The notes beneath the pieces are model-generated. The model was not told the DNA's origin and ran no database searches. It saw only the letters and a program-made list of their open reading frames with translations. This document shows, in pieces, positions 1 to 11,737 of a stretch of DNA of 60,000 nt. Position numbers and translations under genes: made by a program. The stretch is from the NCBI GenBank assembly GCA_029204225.1, contig CM055103.1, positions 7,956,866-8,016,865 on the forward strand, written 5' to 3'. The first letter of the stretch is position 1, and each line of letters begins with the position of its first letter. This DNA is from Diphasiastrum complanatum. Taxonomy: Eukaryota; Streptophyta; Lycopodiopsida; Lycopodiales; Lycopodiaceae.

Positions 1-1217
1 CAACATGCATTTCTTGAAACGTCTAAACCCTAAAAGCATTGTCCAGTTGGATGTTCAATCACTTTGTACAGCACAAGTTTCAATAGGTTCAAATGGACTA
101 CAAATGCGTTGTCGTATGCTTATTGTCAAAGCATCAATTGATAATGCACCACATAAGGGCTCATGCATATCACATGTTTTTGAAAGCTTAATTGCTTGCT
201 CAAACTTCCTCGCAAATTTCAACTTTCAAAACCATTTTGGCGGTCAAATGTCTAAGTTGTGTCCTATGCCCGATTTTACTTTGTCCAAGATTAGTAGTAA
301 GCTGAAAACTCCTAGATTACAGGCCATGGAAATTCAAATTTTAATAATCAGTCACACGCTAATGTCATGCAACAGAGGTCAATATCTAGTGCAAGCGTAA
401 AATAGTGGCACAAGCTAAAGCATGGAACTGCAAAAGGGATGGAACGCTTACTGGGTACTGCAAGAATGATTCAAAATCTTGTCTGCAAATATGAAGAGCA
501 TGGGCGAGTTCGGCTCTCTGCTGCGCTGCAGGAGGGGGTGCAGCAAGTGCTGCTTCCACAGTCGCCAACAAACGTCTGTAAGACACCATTGCTCCAAGGC
601 CCAAATACCCACAACCCAATAGACAAATGCCTCCCAAAGACGCACTTTAAGTCGCAAAATTTCTTAATTTCCAACAATCATCCAAGGATCCTCACAACTT
701 CAAAACTTTTCTCAAAACAGAAAAGGAAGCAAGAGACAGGATGTCTTGTGTGATGCCGAGATGATCCGGTTTTCAGAATTCCTTGGCTGCCCTCCTGCTG
801 GATGTATCGTTGCGGGCAGCCAGCTCTGCTCTCTCCCAAAAATGAAAAAAGCGAGGGAAGAAAGAAGGAACCACCTCTTTGCTTGCTAACCCCAAAACCC
901 TTCCAATTTTAAGGCCCTTTCACACCATTCTCCTTTTTCAGGTTTGTTTCCGGGCGGCCCCACACCCTCATAGCCTTTGTCCAAGGGCAGCAAGGGGCAA
1001 GACCTCGACTACAAGGCGAAGACGATAGAGGCAAGAGTTATTAACCTTATTTTATCAAGGCAATAAGATGTCCTCACATTGCCCAAAAGATTGTGAATAG
1101 CATGATTACTCATACATGAGAATCTAGGATACCCTAGATTGAGACATGACACTATAAAAGTGTTGAATAGATTTATTTCCGACATCCAAAGAATCTAAAA
1201 ATATGTACATTCACTAG
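1..1217. other. No recognisable gene
   Basis: The short open frames on both strands do not resemble any family I know and carry no supporting splice structure. The stretch around 770-1010 is richer in C and G than its surroundings and contains purine and pyrimidine runs, but I see no promoter or coding signal that I can defend. Confidence 0.5.
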
Positions 1218-1354
1218 TTTAAATTGATTTGGTTTTTACCCTAGCAATTTTCGCTAACACTTTTCATTATTGCATGCGTGTGTGTGTGTGTGTTATAGTT
1301 AAAATTGATTTGGTTCTTACCCTAGCAATTTTTGCTAACACTTTTCATTATTGT

Positions 1355-1396
<42 letters not shown>

Positions 1397-1405
1397 GGGG
1401 GAGGG
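1218..1405. repeat. Two 81-bp tandem copies ending in (GT)n and (GT)n(GA)n microsatellites
   Basis: The segment that begins AAATTGATTTGGTT at 1221 recurs at 1302, a period of 81 bp. Each copy ends in a GT run (about 1277-1293 and 1352-1379). The second run passes into GA and then a G run up to about 1403. The arrangement suggests duplication of a unit that already contained the microsatellite, followed by expansion of the second GT run. The open frame across it is only the repeat being translated. Confidence 0.85.
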
Positions 1406-3779
1406 ATTAAAGTCTTTGGCCACCAATAATTAGACTAGATAAGAATATTTAAAGCATGATAAAAACTATATGGGAGCATATAATCTCTCCATAGACCAAT
1501 TAATTTACTTATTGTCTAACAATCATCTAAATATAAATATGTGATACTACATTAAAACAATGGTACAGCCTAATAGTGTCGTGTCCCAATATGAAGATGT
1601 GTAGGTGCGCTTTGCGTACAACCCTCTTGACGAAAGTTGTGACAGATAGAGTCAGTGTAGGTATCGTAGCTACTAGTGGGTAATGTTGTCGTCTCCTAGT
1701 GTGAAGACTCATAGACTGGCAAATACTCCTAATTGCAATAACATCCTACTTGGAGGTATAGGTTGTTGCCAATCTCAATGTCGATGCCATCCTCTGACGG
1801 TATCTCTAATTCAAGGTCTTGTCTACAACATCTCTAGGTGAACAAAGACATGATACAAAGCTAGTGATCATAATGTCTATATTGATCACGATGACAAAGC
1901 TCTCTGGGTAATAAGGACTTCTCTTGCAGTAACAATACGGTGACATGATGTGGATCCTCATATGAGATAAGAGCTCATAAAGTGACAAGAAAATATCATA
2001 TTAGCCAATAGTATTGTCCTTGAATCTTGTAATAACATGACTAACATGAAATACCTTAAAAGCGTCTAGTTCCACATACAACTGGTATGAGGAAACCCAA
2101 AATTGTCCCAGCATGAATCAGACGTAGTGTGAAAGTCCACTATCCAAGTATTGTCATAATATTGGGTCTCCAACTATGTCCAATTCCAAAAAACAAAACA
2201 GATATAAATTTGGGTGGCCCTCCATGTCCTCTGTAGGTATGCTTTGTAAATGACTCGTCCAACCTATTGGTGAAATTTTTTGGTAACGTTGAAATAGAGA
2301 TGCCATATGTGCATAAAAGAAAAAATGACTTGGGAGTACCACACGACAACTAATAACTCTAACTATAGAGCTACTAAGACGATCTAAATTACAAGCATGA
2401 GTATCGTGATTCAGTCTAGAATCCCACCACTCTCTATGTATATATTATCAATCTAAAGATGGCATCAATAGAAAGTGGTCGGACATCAAACTCTAACAGA
2501 ATAATTTAATGTGCTATTGATCGCTTGGAATGAATTTGACAATTGTGACATGTATATGTTAAACACTAGCCCACTCAGCCACTAAAATTCCTATGCACCA
2601 GCCTTTGTTCTTTACATAATCATTGCGTATATGGTGTGCACAAGGACCCATGCTACTCCTACACCTAGGGGGCCCAACCTCATATAGGTTGGTGCCTCTG
2701 TCATTGGACAAACCATGGTCCAAGTATGAAACTTGTCCATCCCTATATGTCACATGTCATCCGATCGCCTTCAATCTCAACTTGAATCTAAGTCAAATCC
2801 TTGTCCATGAATATCCATATCCTTCTTAGCTTGGTTCATTGATGTAATGTCTTCCTTCTTTCTTCTAGTGTCATTAAAGTAAAATGTCATGAAGCAAAAA
2901 AAAAAAAACACCAATGTAATATTGTCCTCCTTAGTTCTATAGGCCTTTTCTAGGCCTTGGCTATGGTGTCCAAAAGTGGTATCAAAAAAACGTTCCACTT
3001 TCTTGAGGGCATCTTGTGTATCAGGTGTGTTCCTAACACTAATGTTGGAGCCTTTTTGTCATGTAGTCTCACTTCGAAAAGTTTAGTTGAAATTAATGAG
3101 GTCATTTGTGTAAATGGTTGGCTAGAATCTTTCTTTAGGACTGTTTCCCAACATAATGTCTCCGTTTTGTGTTGATTTGTCTTGGATTCCAATTCTTGGA
3201 GCTTTATGGTGGTACCTAGGAGAATCGTCTACATCCAATTCAACTTGTCCAATTCTTTCTCAAGAGTGGTAGTAATGCTTTCCATCTTGGTTTTCTTATC
3301 CAGTAGTATCTTCACCATGTCTTTGAGTGATGTCGTTTCATCATTCTTTGCCTAAATTTTGCCCCAAATAGTTCTAGAATCTATTGAGTGGAGGTATATT
3401 GCTCCATAGCCTTGGACATATTTCATCTTTGTATAGGATGAGGTGTATAAATAATAAGAAATTGATCAAAGCATAGGGGAGGTGTACTCATGTTCCTAGC
3501 TAGAGATACATCTTGGCTCCCTCGTGCTCGTATCATCCACCCACTCCTCAAATAGACTAAATGATCGAGAGAATATTCTCCCACATTTATATATGAGGTA
3601 CCAATGGGTCCCACCACAAGCATATTCCATGTTTGCATATGTGAGACGAGGCGATGTTAGGCCCTAACAAGTGGCACTAACAGTGTTGACAAGGTTTGAG
3701 ATTTGAGAAAATCCTCTGGCAATTAGCCTTGCCTTCCATCGATCAACTAATCAATTGATTGTATACTTTATTCGATAAA
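1406..3779. other. No recognisable gene; probable old repeat sequence
   Basis: AT-rich DNA with short open frames on both strands and no conserved motif that I can name. Given the copia relic that follows, part of it may be eroded retrotransposon LTR or gag sequence, but I cannot show this. Confidence 0.4.
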
Positions 3780-4505
3780 CCCTTTGCAAGAAATAATATT
3801 GTTACCAACTAGCAGGTCCATGTCTAGTTCTTAATAAAATATTGATACTCTTTGTCCATTGATGATCTCCACTGATCTGCATCTATGCCTCAAAATAGTT
3901 GATTGGCTCATCGACAAAATAACAAGTGGCTATGGCATTGTTGATAAATATGTTTAGAGGAGCTCTGTGTCAATTTGATATTCGAGGAATTGGCGTCTCC
4001 GACTTCTACTTTTGTGGTTGTGTCGAGTCGTTTGCTTCTCAATCATTGATTAAAGTAGAGCTAAGATTCAAACTTGATATGATATTAGGTATGGATTCAA
4101 CATCTATAGCTTTCTCCTTTCCCTTGAGATCGACAAACTGATATTCGAGAAATATAACATCTCTACTTATTGTAATCTTCTTAGTCACTCGTTTGTAAAT
4201 CCTATTAAAGCCTTATAATTCGAAGAGTATCCAAAAAAGATAGACTTAGAAGTAGTAGATTCTAGTTTCTTTCAAAGTTTTGGAGGAATCCGTGTGAAAG
4301 CAATACAACTGAAAGTTGAAGATGCCTTACCGATGGTTTTGAACCTGTGTTTTGTCGACTAAGGCTTTGGTTGTAAGTGAATTATGAAGATATGTAGCTA
4401 TCGAGATGGCTTCTGCCCAAAAAGTCTTCGACAAACCTGCATGTAGCATCATGTTTTTTGCACATTTGAAAAGTGTACGATTTTTAGGTTCAGACACTCA
4501 ATTTG
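3780..4505 (-). pseudogene. Eroded Ty1/copia pol: integrase C-terminus to start of reverse transcriptase
   Basis: Read on the minus strand and across stops and frameshifts, three copia landmarks appear in the right order. First comes a GLSKTFWAEAISIATYL-like segment near 4,380-4,450 (the region after the integrase catalytic core). Next is a GYSSNYKALIGF-like segment near 4,190-4,240 (the FVGY...GYRVY region), followed by a VIFxE-like stretch. Last is DADQWRSSMDKEYQYFIKN near 3,825-3,890, the WxxAMxEEYxSLxxNxTW signature that opens copia reverse transcriptase. The catalytic core of the polymerase is not seen. Many stops show that it is long dead. The integrase end overlaps the first copy of the 435-bp duplication that follows. 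Confidence 0.7.
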
Positions 4506-5269
4506 ACTATGGATAATAGCTTGTGGTATATTATTATGTACCATAACAATGCGCCCTTAAGTGATTTCCTTGCAAGGGACAGGATGCAGTTCTGGAATTA
4601 TCGACACATTTTACTGCCATGCGTCACCATCATAGATGTCACCGGCGGGACAATGGTTGATGGGACTCACTATGCTATGCCCATATAGTGGTGGGGTTTC
4701 CCTCTTGCCATTCACTCAATGTACTCGAGAGTTGGTGGATGAAGAGCATGTGCAATAGCCATGATGCACCTCCAGGCTAGGAGATGCATGCTAGGGAGAG
4801 CCGAGGGTGATGGCTAGTGGTATGGGATGCCAGTTATCGTCGAAGGCCTGCCCAAAAAGTCTTCGACAAACCTGCATGTAACATCATGCTTTTTGCACAT
4901 TCAAAAAGTGTATGATTTTTAGGTTCAGACACTCCATTTGACTATGGATAATAGCTTGTGGTATATTATTATGTACCATAGTAATGCCCCCTTAAGTGAT
5001 TTCCTCGCAATGCAGTTCTGGGGTTATCGACACATGTCATGCATCACCATCATAGATGTCGTCGACGGGACAATGGTTGATGGGACTCAATGTGCTATGC
5101 CCATATAGTGGTGGGGCTTCCCTCTTGCCATTCACTCAATGTACTCGAGAGTTGGTGGATGAAGAGCATGTGCAGTAGCCAGGATGCACCTCCAGGCTAG
5201 GAGATGCATGCTAGGGAGAGACGAGGGTGATGGCTAGTGGTATGGGATGCCAGTTAGCGTCGAAGGCTT
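4415..5269. repeat. 435-bp tandem duplication, two diverged copies
   Basis: The sequence starting GCCCAAAAAGTCTTCGACAA at 4415 starts again at 4850. Copy 1 runs 4415-4849 and copy 2 runs 4850-5269 with small deletions. About the first 90 bp of each unit is copia integrase sequence on the minus strand. The rest is unrelated DNA with blocks such as GTACTCGAGAGTTGGTGGAT shared by both copies. The duplication therefore happened after the copia relic had joined this flanking DNA. Confidence 0.9.
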
Positions 5270-5661
5270 GACTAGGCATGATGGTGTCGGTAACTCATGT
5301 GCATGGGTGGTGGGTCGGCAGTGACCCCACAGATGGGTGGATATGGTGTGTCATCACTTGTGGCTTTTGCAATTTTTTATTCTCTTATTAGTAATGTGGC
5401 TAAATTGTTTACCATAATCTTTGTTTCAAGATGATCCTTGGATTAGTTATGTGTGCTTGTAGAAAAGTAAATTATTTAGCTAGGTAAAGCTTGTCTACTT
5501 TTTCAGCAATGCTCCTTCTCATTTAGACCTTTAAACCTGAAAAGATTAAAATTCTTATGGTTGTTAGAAATGTTTTTTTGTTGTGCCATCTTTGAGAGCT
5601 TACTATGATGATTGATTAATGTGATCTATATACTGCACTAGATCCTATCATAATTTTAACT

Positions 5662-5673
5662 TGGTATCAGAGC
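5662..5673 (+). promoter_or_regulatory. Retrotransposon primer-binding site (initiator tRNA-Met type)
   Basis: TGGTATCAGAGC is the standard plant LTR-retrotransposon minus-strand primer site, complementary to the 3' end of initiator methionine tRNA. Here it lies on the plus strand after ...TAATTTTAACT, so a 5' LTR should end just upstream. I could not fix the start of that LTR. Confidence 0.75.
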
Positions 5674-8600
5674 GGCAGGGTGTTGCAGATATGCACGATC
5701 TGGTGGGGCCATTGTCGACATCTTTCTCCAGGAAAAATGGCATGAGAAGCAATCTCAAGAAAAAGGACATCGTACGTGGTGTATGTGGTCCATATGGCAG
5801 GAATTAGCAAAGTTTCTTCGATCAGAGCTTTGCAGAAGATCAGAACGATTGTCGTAAAAGAATTCTTGGAAGAATTCTAAAAAATTGCTCAAAAACGAAG
5901 AATTGCTTCAAAAAATGACTAAGATGAAAAGTTGGAAAAAACTCTACTAGTAATTCGTCAATTACCAAGTGGAGAAAATTGAAATGTGGAGTAGGGTAGT
6001 GTTATCTTAGGGCTGAGAGGATTTGAAAATCCATTTACAGTGGAGTGAGAAAGATGTAGTTTCGATAACTAGTTATGGTGGTTGGGGTTTTAGAAAATCA
6101 TAAAACCACGGATATTTCTCTTCAATGGACAAAATTGGGCACTGTAAAGTGCTACCTAGCTTGATTCCACAAAGGCCAAGCAAGTGTCATAAGCTTGGAG
6201 CCATCTAGGAAGCATTTGAAGAGCAATTAACCTTCTCCTCAGCTATGGTGAAAAAACGGACAACTAGGGTTTCTACCAACAAAACCATGGATGTTTTTCT
6301 ACAAGAGGACTTTTCTATATGTAAAGCATGGATGGTAGGGACCTACTATAAAGGAGCTACTACTAAAAGGTCGTGGACAGCTGTGCCCTCATTAATATGC
6401 TGGATCGATCGGTAGCAAGAGAGCTTCAAACCCCAAAAAGCTTGCTAGGGTTTCTATAGGGAAAAGCTTGAATCTTGAGCTGTAGAAGTCAAATTTTCAA
6501 GCTCCAAAGCCATGATGGTGGGCGTCCTAAGGAGTGGAAGTATGGCCAGGTGGCCGTGGGCACCATTGGTAACTTTTAGTCATAAAACCCTTGGAAAGAG
6601 CTTCCATCATAGCTAAAGAGGAGAGAAGTAAAGAGCTCGTGGGAGAGCTTGGGCGGCCAATTGAAGTAGGAGTGTAGTTTTTTGAAGTGGGTGGCAGCCA
6701 CATGAGTAGACTTTGGAGTGCTGTACAGTTTTTTGTACAGTTGTTGCAGACCATTGATTTAGGACCCTCTTACATCGATGGATCTTCGTGATCAGGGATG
6801 ACATTGGGATACATGATAGGCATTGGACTGCAGGATGACATGGGACATCTATTTGTGGTTGGACTTGAGACATTTGATGGGATAGGACTTACATATGGGA
6901 TTCATGGTAAAAATCAGGATATTGCAAATGCCAATGGGAAAAGCGTGAAGCTTTGTGAGTTAGCTCTAGGAATGGAGATCGCACGATTGGGTGTGATCGG
7001 AGGGCAAACATTGTGGTGAGTGTTTTGCTAGTGATCTATTAGAGGGGACTCTGATGGCGAGAACTTCATGATGTGCTCATCTTGGAGTCCATGATGGCGA
7101 TATAGCATGAGGATAATCATTGGCATTGGCATCGATGTGGAGGCATCTATCATCACGGGCGTGGATAAGCTATCTCTAGCTTTCATGCATTTGGTTGTAT
7201 TTGTAGAATTTTAGGCTTGCACATGTATTGGAACCTTCTTGGTTCAGATCCATATGTGGTGAAATCAGGAAGCCTAGAGGTGGTCACTCAGAGCCATATA
7301 CCTCAATATGATCGGGGGGACATTGGTCTGAGGATCCTGTGAGCGACAACTTAGGGACGAGATTGTCTTGGCATGATGTTGGGTGGCACATAGCCAGGAA
7401 GAGCTAGCGGTATTGCTAGAAGTTAGGAGGAGTAGGTGGTGCTTTGGAGATTGGCTGTCTTAGCATGATGGTGACCTGGATTGGAGGCATCAGGCGAACA
7501 TAGTATGTGGATGATGAGTCCATTGGGGTGGCACTCAGGGAGATGCTGTAGTTGCTCATGTATGATACGTCATTGTATGCATAGTGGATGTTCTTCAGTT
7601 GGTGCATCATGTGTGGTGACCTAGGGATAGGTCAAGCCTACTTGGAGGTAGGTGGCATGGAGTGTATCTAGTGGTGGTACATATCTTGAGGGCATGGAGT
7701 GCATTACGAGGTGATGTGGATCCAACATGCCTATGGTTGTGAGCCAAAAGGGATGAAGAATGGTTACTCAGGGGTGACTGTTGATACTTTTGCGAGTGAT
7801 CATGTGAGCTGTATGGTTATATGCATAGGTAGTAATCTCCAAGTTGGCGTCACATATTGGGTTTATTATCCATCATCATTTGGTAAGCAGGATGCAACTT
7901 GTTTGGTTAGATCCAATTGAAGTCTAGTTGCACTACATGTGGATAGATTCTTAGGGAGCTATCAATGTGTAGTGGATACTTGGTGATCAGATGGTACAGA
8001 GGGTACAAGTTTCTAATAGAGCTATCTTACCTGATATGCCATGGATCCTGGGTGAGTTGATCATCACGATGGTTGGATCTAGTTTGCATTTGCTTTGGTT
8101 TGGGTTGACATGATGGATATAATGGTGAAATAGGCTCCTTTGTGGGAGGCCTATATGCTAGTCAAATTAGAGTTGGCAACATCAATTTTGGGAAGTTCAG
8201 CCTACATGGGATGTAGGAGAGGCAGGCCATCATCAAGGGATAGATGGGCGAGCTACTCAGGTATAGCCTATGGCGAGGTTTGTGTACATTCATTCATTGA
8301 GTCCTTGGTAGTCTTGTGCTTGGAGCATGGGGAATGGATGGAGATCAACTTTCAAGAATTATTGGACATGATGTCAAGGTAAAACGGCTTTGAGCATGGC
8401 TTTGTTTGGGAGATACATCAGGGATGAGGCGTGGAGCGCTCATTGGATCAAGATAGTTGATCTTGGATGATGTATGGTGGACATGCTTGGACGTGAGGGC
8501 ATCATGGTTATAGGTGCGGGGCCATTAACGAGGATCTGATTTGGAGACCAATGGTGTAGCATTGGATCTACATGTGACAGGTGCTGGTACGACACGGTAC

Positions 8601-8857
8601 CACGTTTGGGCAGGCCTTGGTCATGTATTTGAGACTTTATCATTCATGTTGGTTTGCATGAGTGTGTGTGGACTTGCTTGTTACCTTGTCACAAGGGTCT
8701 AGATCTGAGTTGGAGTTGTATGTGTTTATGCATTTGCTACGTAAAAAACAAAGTAGTCATTTGATATGCTCTTTGACTTGTCATTATGTCTACTAGCTGT
8801 CTATCTAGTGAGGGTAAAATCTTATGGTGGCAATAATATTTCCTTAGGTTGAGCCTC
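5674..8857 (+). mobile_element. Interior of a retrotransposon without recognisable genes
   Basis: About 3.2 kb follow the primer-binding site with no gag or pol motif on either strand. The longest frames, such as 6798-7019 and 8140-8382, have odd composition and no known signature. From about 6,500 to 8,600 the plus strand is rich in G and in CATGATGG-like words. This is compatible with a large non-autonomous retrotransposon derivative or with a badly decayed element. I found no matching 3' LTR before gypsy-1 begins at 8,858. Confidence 0.35.
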
Positions 8858-9676
8858 TGTAGGGTCGAAGATCTCGCGTAGTATAGCCCTCCCGCTTGTC
8901 AAAAAGGGTTAGATCACTGGATAGGTACCTAACTATGCATAGATGCTAATTTTAGTTAGTTTTCTACTTTCTCCCTTAACTCTACTCACCGCTAACACTA
9001 CTCTCCCTTAACTCTACTCCTCTACACTAACATTCATCATGGTTGTAGGTGAAAAGAATGGGATGATTAGATAAGATGGAGGGGAAAGAAGATAGAAGAG
9101 AGAGATAGAGGGAGGGTGGAGGTTAGCTCAAATGCACATTGTACTTGCTAAAGGAAAAACATAAACTATTGAAACCAAAAAGCATGAACTTGAAAGCACT
9201 AGAAAACAACAAGAGCAATAGCAAGCATTGAATTGCAAATGAGGATGTTTCTCTTCCAAAATTGGTAGAGTTTCCTCCTTCTCATTAAGCATGAAAATAG
9301 TGTACAAATGGTGTCTTTTTATAAAATGGGGAAGGCCCTTGCCCCTCAATCCTATTGGCTAATATTCACAATGATCCTATCCATTCATCTTGGACCCAAC
9401 TTGATCCAAGGGTCCACAAAAAGTACATTGGTAATCACAAGGTTCATGTAAGTCCCAATTTGGACCCAACTCTAAAAAATAATCTCTAAGTTTAAAAATG
9501 ACTTTGGGCCTCTAGTTTTATTTTAATTCCAAGGCCCAAGTCAAGTTTATTTTATTTACAACTTTACTTGCGTGCTCATTGGGCCATGGGCTTACGTGCG
9601 CATGATGCCATGCCCTCGCAACACATTTTATTGAATGATTTTATTTATTTACACTTTGTTGGGAATACCCCCAACA
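8858..9676 (-). repeat. gypsy-1 3' LTR, complete, 819 bp
   Basis: On the minus strand it begins TGTTGGGGGTATTCCCAACA at 9676 and ends ...CCCTACA at 8858, giving TG...CA ends. The first 20 bases themselves contain an inverted repeat (TTGGG...CCCAA). A minus-strand TATA box, TTTATAAAAAG, lies near 9316-9326, about 350 bp into the LTR, so transcription of an element should begin just after it. A 73-codon open frame (9349-9128) is present in both LTRs; I take it to be chance. Confidence 0.88.
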
Positions 9677-11377
9677 GGACCCACGGCCTGAAGTAGTGCC
9701 GGTCCCTCGACACTCTGCCAGTTTAGTAGAGCGTTTTCTTTGCCCGCCTTTGCTGGATGAGGTAGGTGGTGACGTCCTCCATAAAGTTGAGGCGATCCAA
9801 TTTCTTCAAGTCTTTTGGCATGTGAAGAGACTTGGGCCCCCCGCAGCCAATCTTGGTCGACCCATGTTTGGAATTGACGTGTCCATGGATCACCCTGAAG
9901 CGCAGCTCGGTAATAGACACGAGCGCTTGGCAGCTGATCTTCAATTTTGTCTGAAGCTAGCGCCTTTTTAACATCAAAGAATATGGATGGGAGAAAATTG
10001 TCCCATTTAGTTTCAATCCCCATCAGATGTTCCAAGTCCCGGGTGTAAGTGGCTGCCGCGCGGACTGTGGGATCAGGGCAATTGATGTATTGGTTGGCGA
10101 ATGCGGTGAGAGCCCTTCTGGCATCTACATCTGTAGTCCACCCATATTCTGATTGTATGACCGGCCAATTGAAATTCTGAAGTGTGATCTTGTCCAGAGG
10201 GGTGTCGCATTCCGCCCATTTGGATCTTCGTGGACATGGCAGGAAGTGCGCGTTCACCCGTAATTATTGTGGACTCGTCACGTAGGCCCTGATGGCCGCA
10301 GGGTCTCTTTCGAACAACTGTTCATGACACTCTGGTTGTGGTTGGAGGGTCGGTAGTACTTGCAATTCGTTGCCCTTGATTGTCTGAGCAGAAAACAATA
10401 TCTGCCAGCCGCCTCTTGATGACTCGTGGGGATACTTTGATAAAAATTCATTGATTTTCTCCTCCATGGACTTCGGTCTTCGGAAGGCCCGACTGGGGGT
10501 AGTTAGTGCGGTAGTGGAGGTGCGTCTTTGGGTAGCAGGTGGAGATGTGGATGTAGATACAGCGCCACGCATTCGTTTGCTGGCCGTTGTGTTAATAATT
10601 GCAGGTTGGGAGGAGGTGGATGCTTGAGATGGCGGATAAAGGTTAGTATGTGGCATGAGGGTAGACAAAAGGGATGAGCGTTGGAAACCGTGCACTTTCG
10701 CCTCGAGAAGTGCGCAGGCAAAGTTACACAACATGGGGCCTGCTGCGATTCGCTCACGGTTGTTGGGTTTAATGGAGTTGGTTAGTTCTCAAATCAGGAA
10801 GCTATGCTAGTCGTATGGCACAACGGAGGGACCAGAAAATTCCAAAAAGGATTCCACTATCTGACTCAACAGCGTAGACTGGATTCTGTCCTTGCGAAAT
10901 GTTGAGATAACCATAAAGTTATTCAACAGATGCGCAGCTGTCTGAATGATGGGTTCCGTGATAGCTTCTATCAGGTAACCATTGTTAGTCTGGATGGGGA
11001 TTTCTGGTGTGGTTTGGGTGACGAACGGTTTGTGTGGCGTGGTGATGGGAGATGGGTTGACGATCACCGGACATAATGCCAACGGTGACCATCGAGTCTG
11101 CGTTAATCCTGACCTTGTACGTGGTATCTTGGTACAGGAAGTAAAAGTGAGTCTTTTCCTCGTCCCAAGTCATGTAAGCATGAAGGGCGAGGCCCATGTT
11201 AATCTCAGAATGGAAGAGCGTCGGGTAAAAATCCATTGCCGCTAGAAGTGGACCGGCTGTCTGTAGCCATGGTTTGATCAGAGCGTCAGAGGGTAGAGGC
11301 CAAATCTGTGTGGCCTTGGGGATGTCACGCTGGATCACCTGTTTGGCGCTAGAGTCTTTAGATGATGAGGAGGCCAT
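9649..11377 (-). pseudogene. Extra 3' reading frame of gypsy-1, unknown function
   Basis: A long, nearly open frame of about 570 codons lies downstream of pol. It starts at ATG 11377 in good context (AACATGGCC; protein MASSSSKDSSAK...). It shifts frame once near 11,065-11,085, then continues in a single frame to a TAA at 9649-9651, with only three in-frame stops on the way (10804-10806, about 10,790 and about 10,260). The middle is Ser/Thr/Pro-rich (about 10,500-10,680), and the last part is Trp-rich with an HAHFLPCPRRSKWAECDTPL-like stretch. The stop lies 25 bp inside the 3' LTR. It has no CCHC, protease, polymerase or integrase motif. Position alone suggests the additional or env-like ORF of Tat/Athila gypsy elements. 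The N-terminal part vaguely recalls plant-transposon proteins of the Transposase_32 type, but I would not assign it. No signal peptide or membrane span is evident. Confidence 0.6.
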
Positions 11378-11631
11378 GTTAGCAGTGATGATTAGTGGGC
11401 GAAAAAATAAAAAAAAAATGGTGAGAAATGGAAAAGGGTGTGGAAACGACAGAAAACTGTGAATAACGAGTGTTGGATGATAAGAACTGTAGTTCAGAGT
11501 ATAGATCAGTGTTCAGTATGATCAGATGACAGCTGGTAGAAAGTTTGGTTGCAAACGGAGAGCTTGGTAGTTTCAAAGTAAATTTCGGCAGAGCTTCGCT
11601 AGCAAAGGTAACAAATGACTCAAATTTAGCC

Positions 11632-11639
11632 CTTATATA
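11632..11639 (-). promoter_or_regulatory. TATA box upstream of the gypsy-1 3' reading frame
   Basis: CTATATAAGGGC on the minus strand is a strong plant TATA match about 255 bp before the ATG at 11377. The DNA between is pyrimidine-rich near the ATG and has no long frame in the right register, as expected of a 5' UTR. It suggests that the 3' frame is, or was, transcribed from its own internal promoter. Confidence 0.45.
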
Positions 11640-11737
11640 GTGGAATTTAGAGTGCATATTAGGTGAAATCCACTTTCCCTTGTTCAGTTCCACCCAAATT
11701 TTGGTAGGCACCTTCTTCACAAAATTCTAAGACCTCA

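Noticed and set aside
5-400. Frame starting MHFLKRL at the window start, with a frame starting MHFLKRL on the minus strand at 59,711
   Set aside because: Only seven residues are shared, with different codons and no further similarity. Treated as coincidence.
1229-1429. 66-codon frame across the GT/GA microsatellites
   Set aside because: The protein is a translation of the 81-bp duplication and of dinucleotide runs.
9128-9349. 73-codon frame (MRGKGLPHFIK...) conserved in both gypsy-1 LTRs
   Set aside because: Conservation follows simply from the two LTRs being copies of each other. It overlaps the TATA region and has no known motif.
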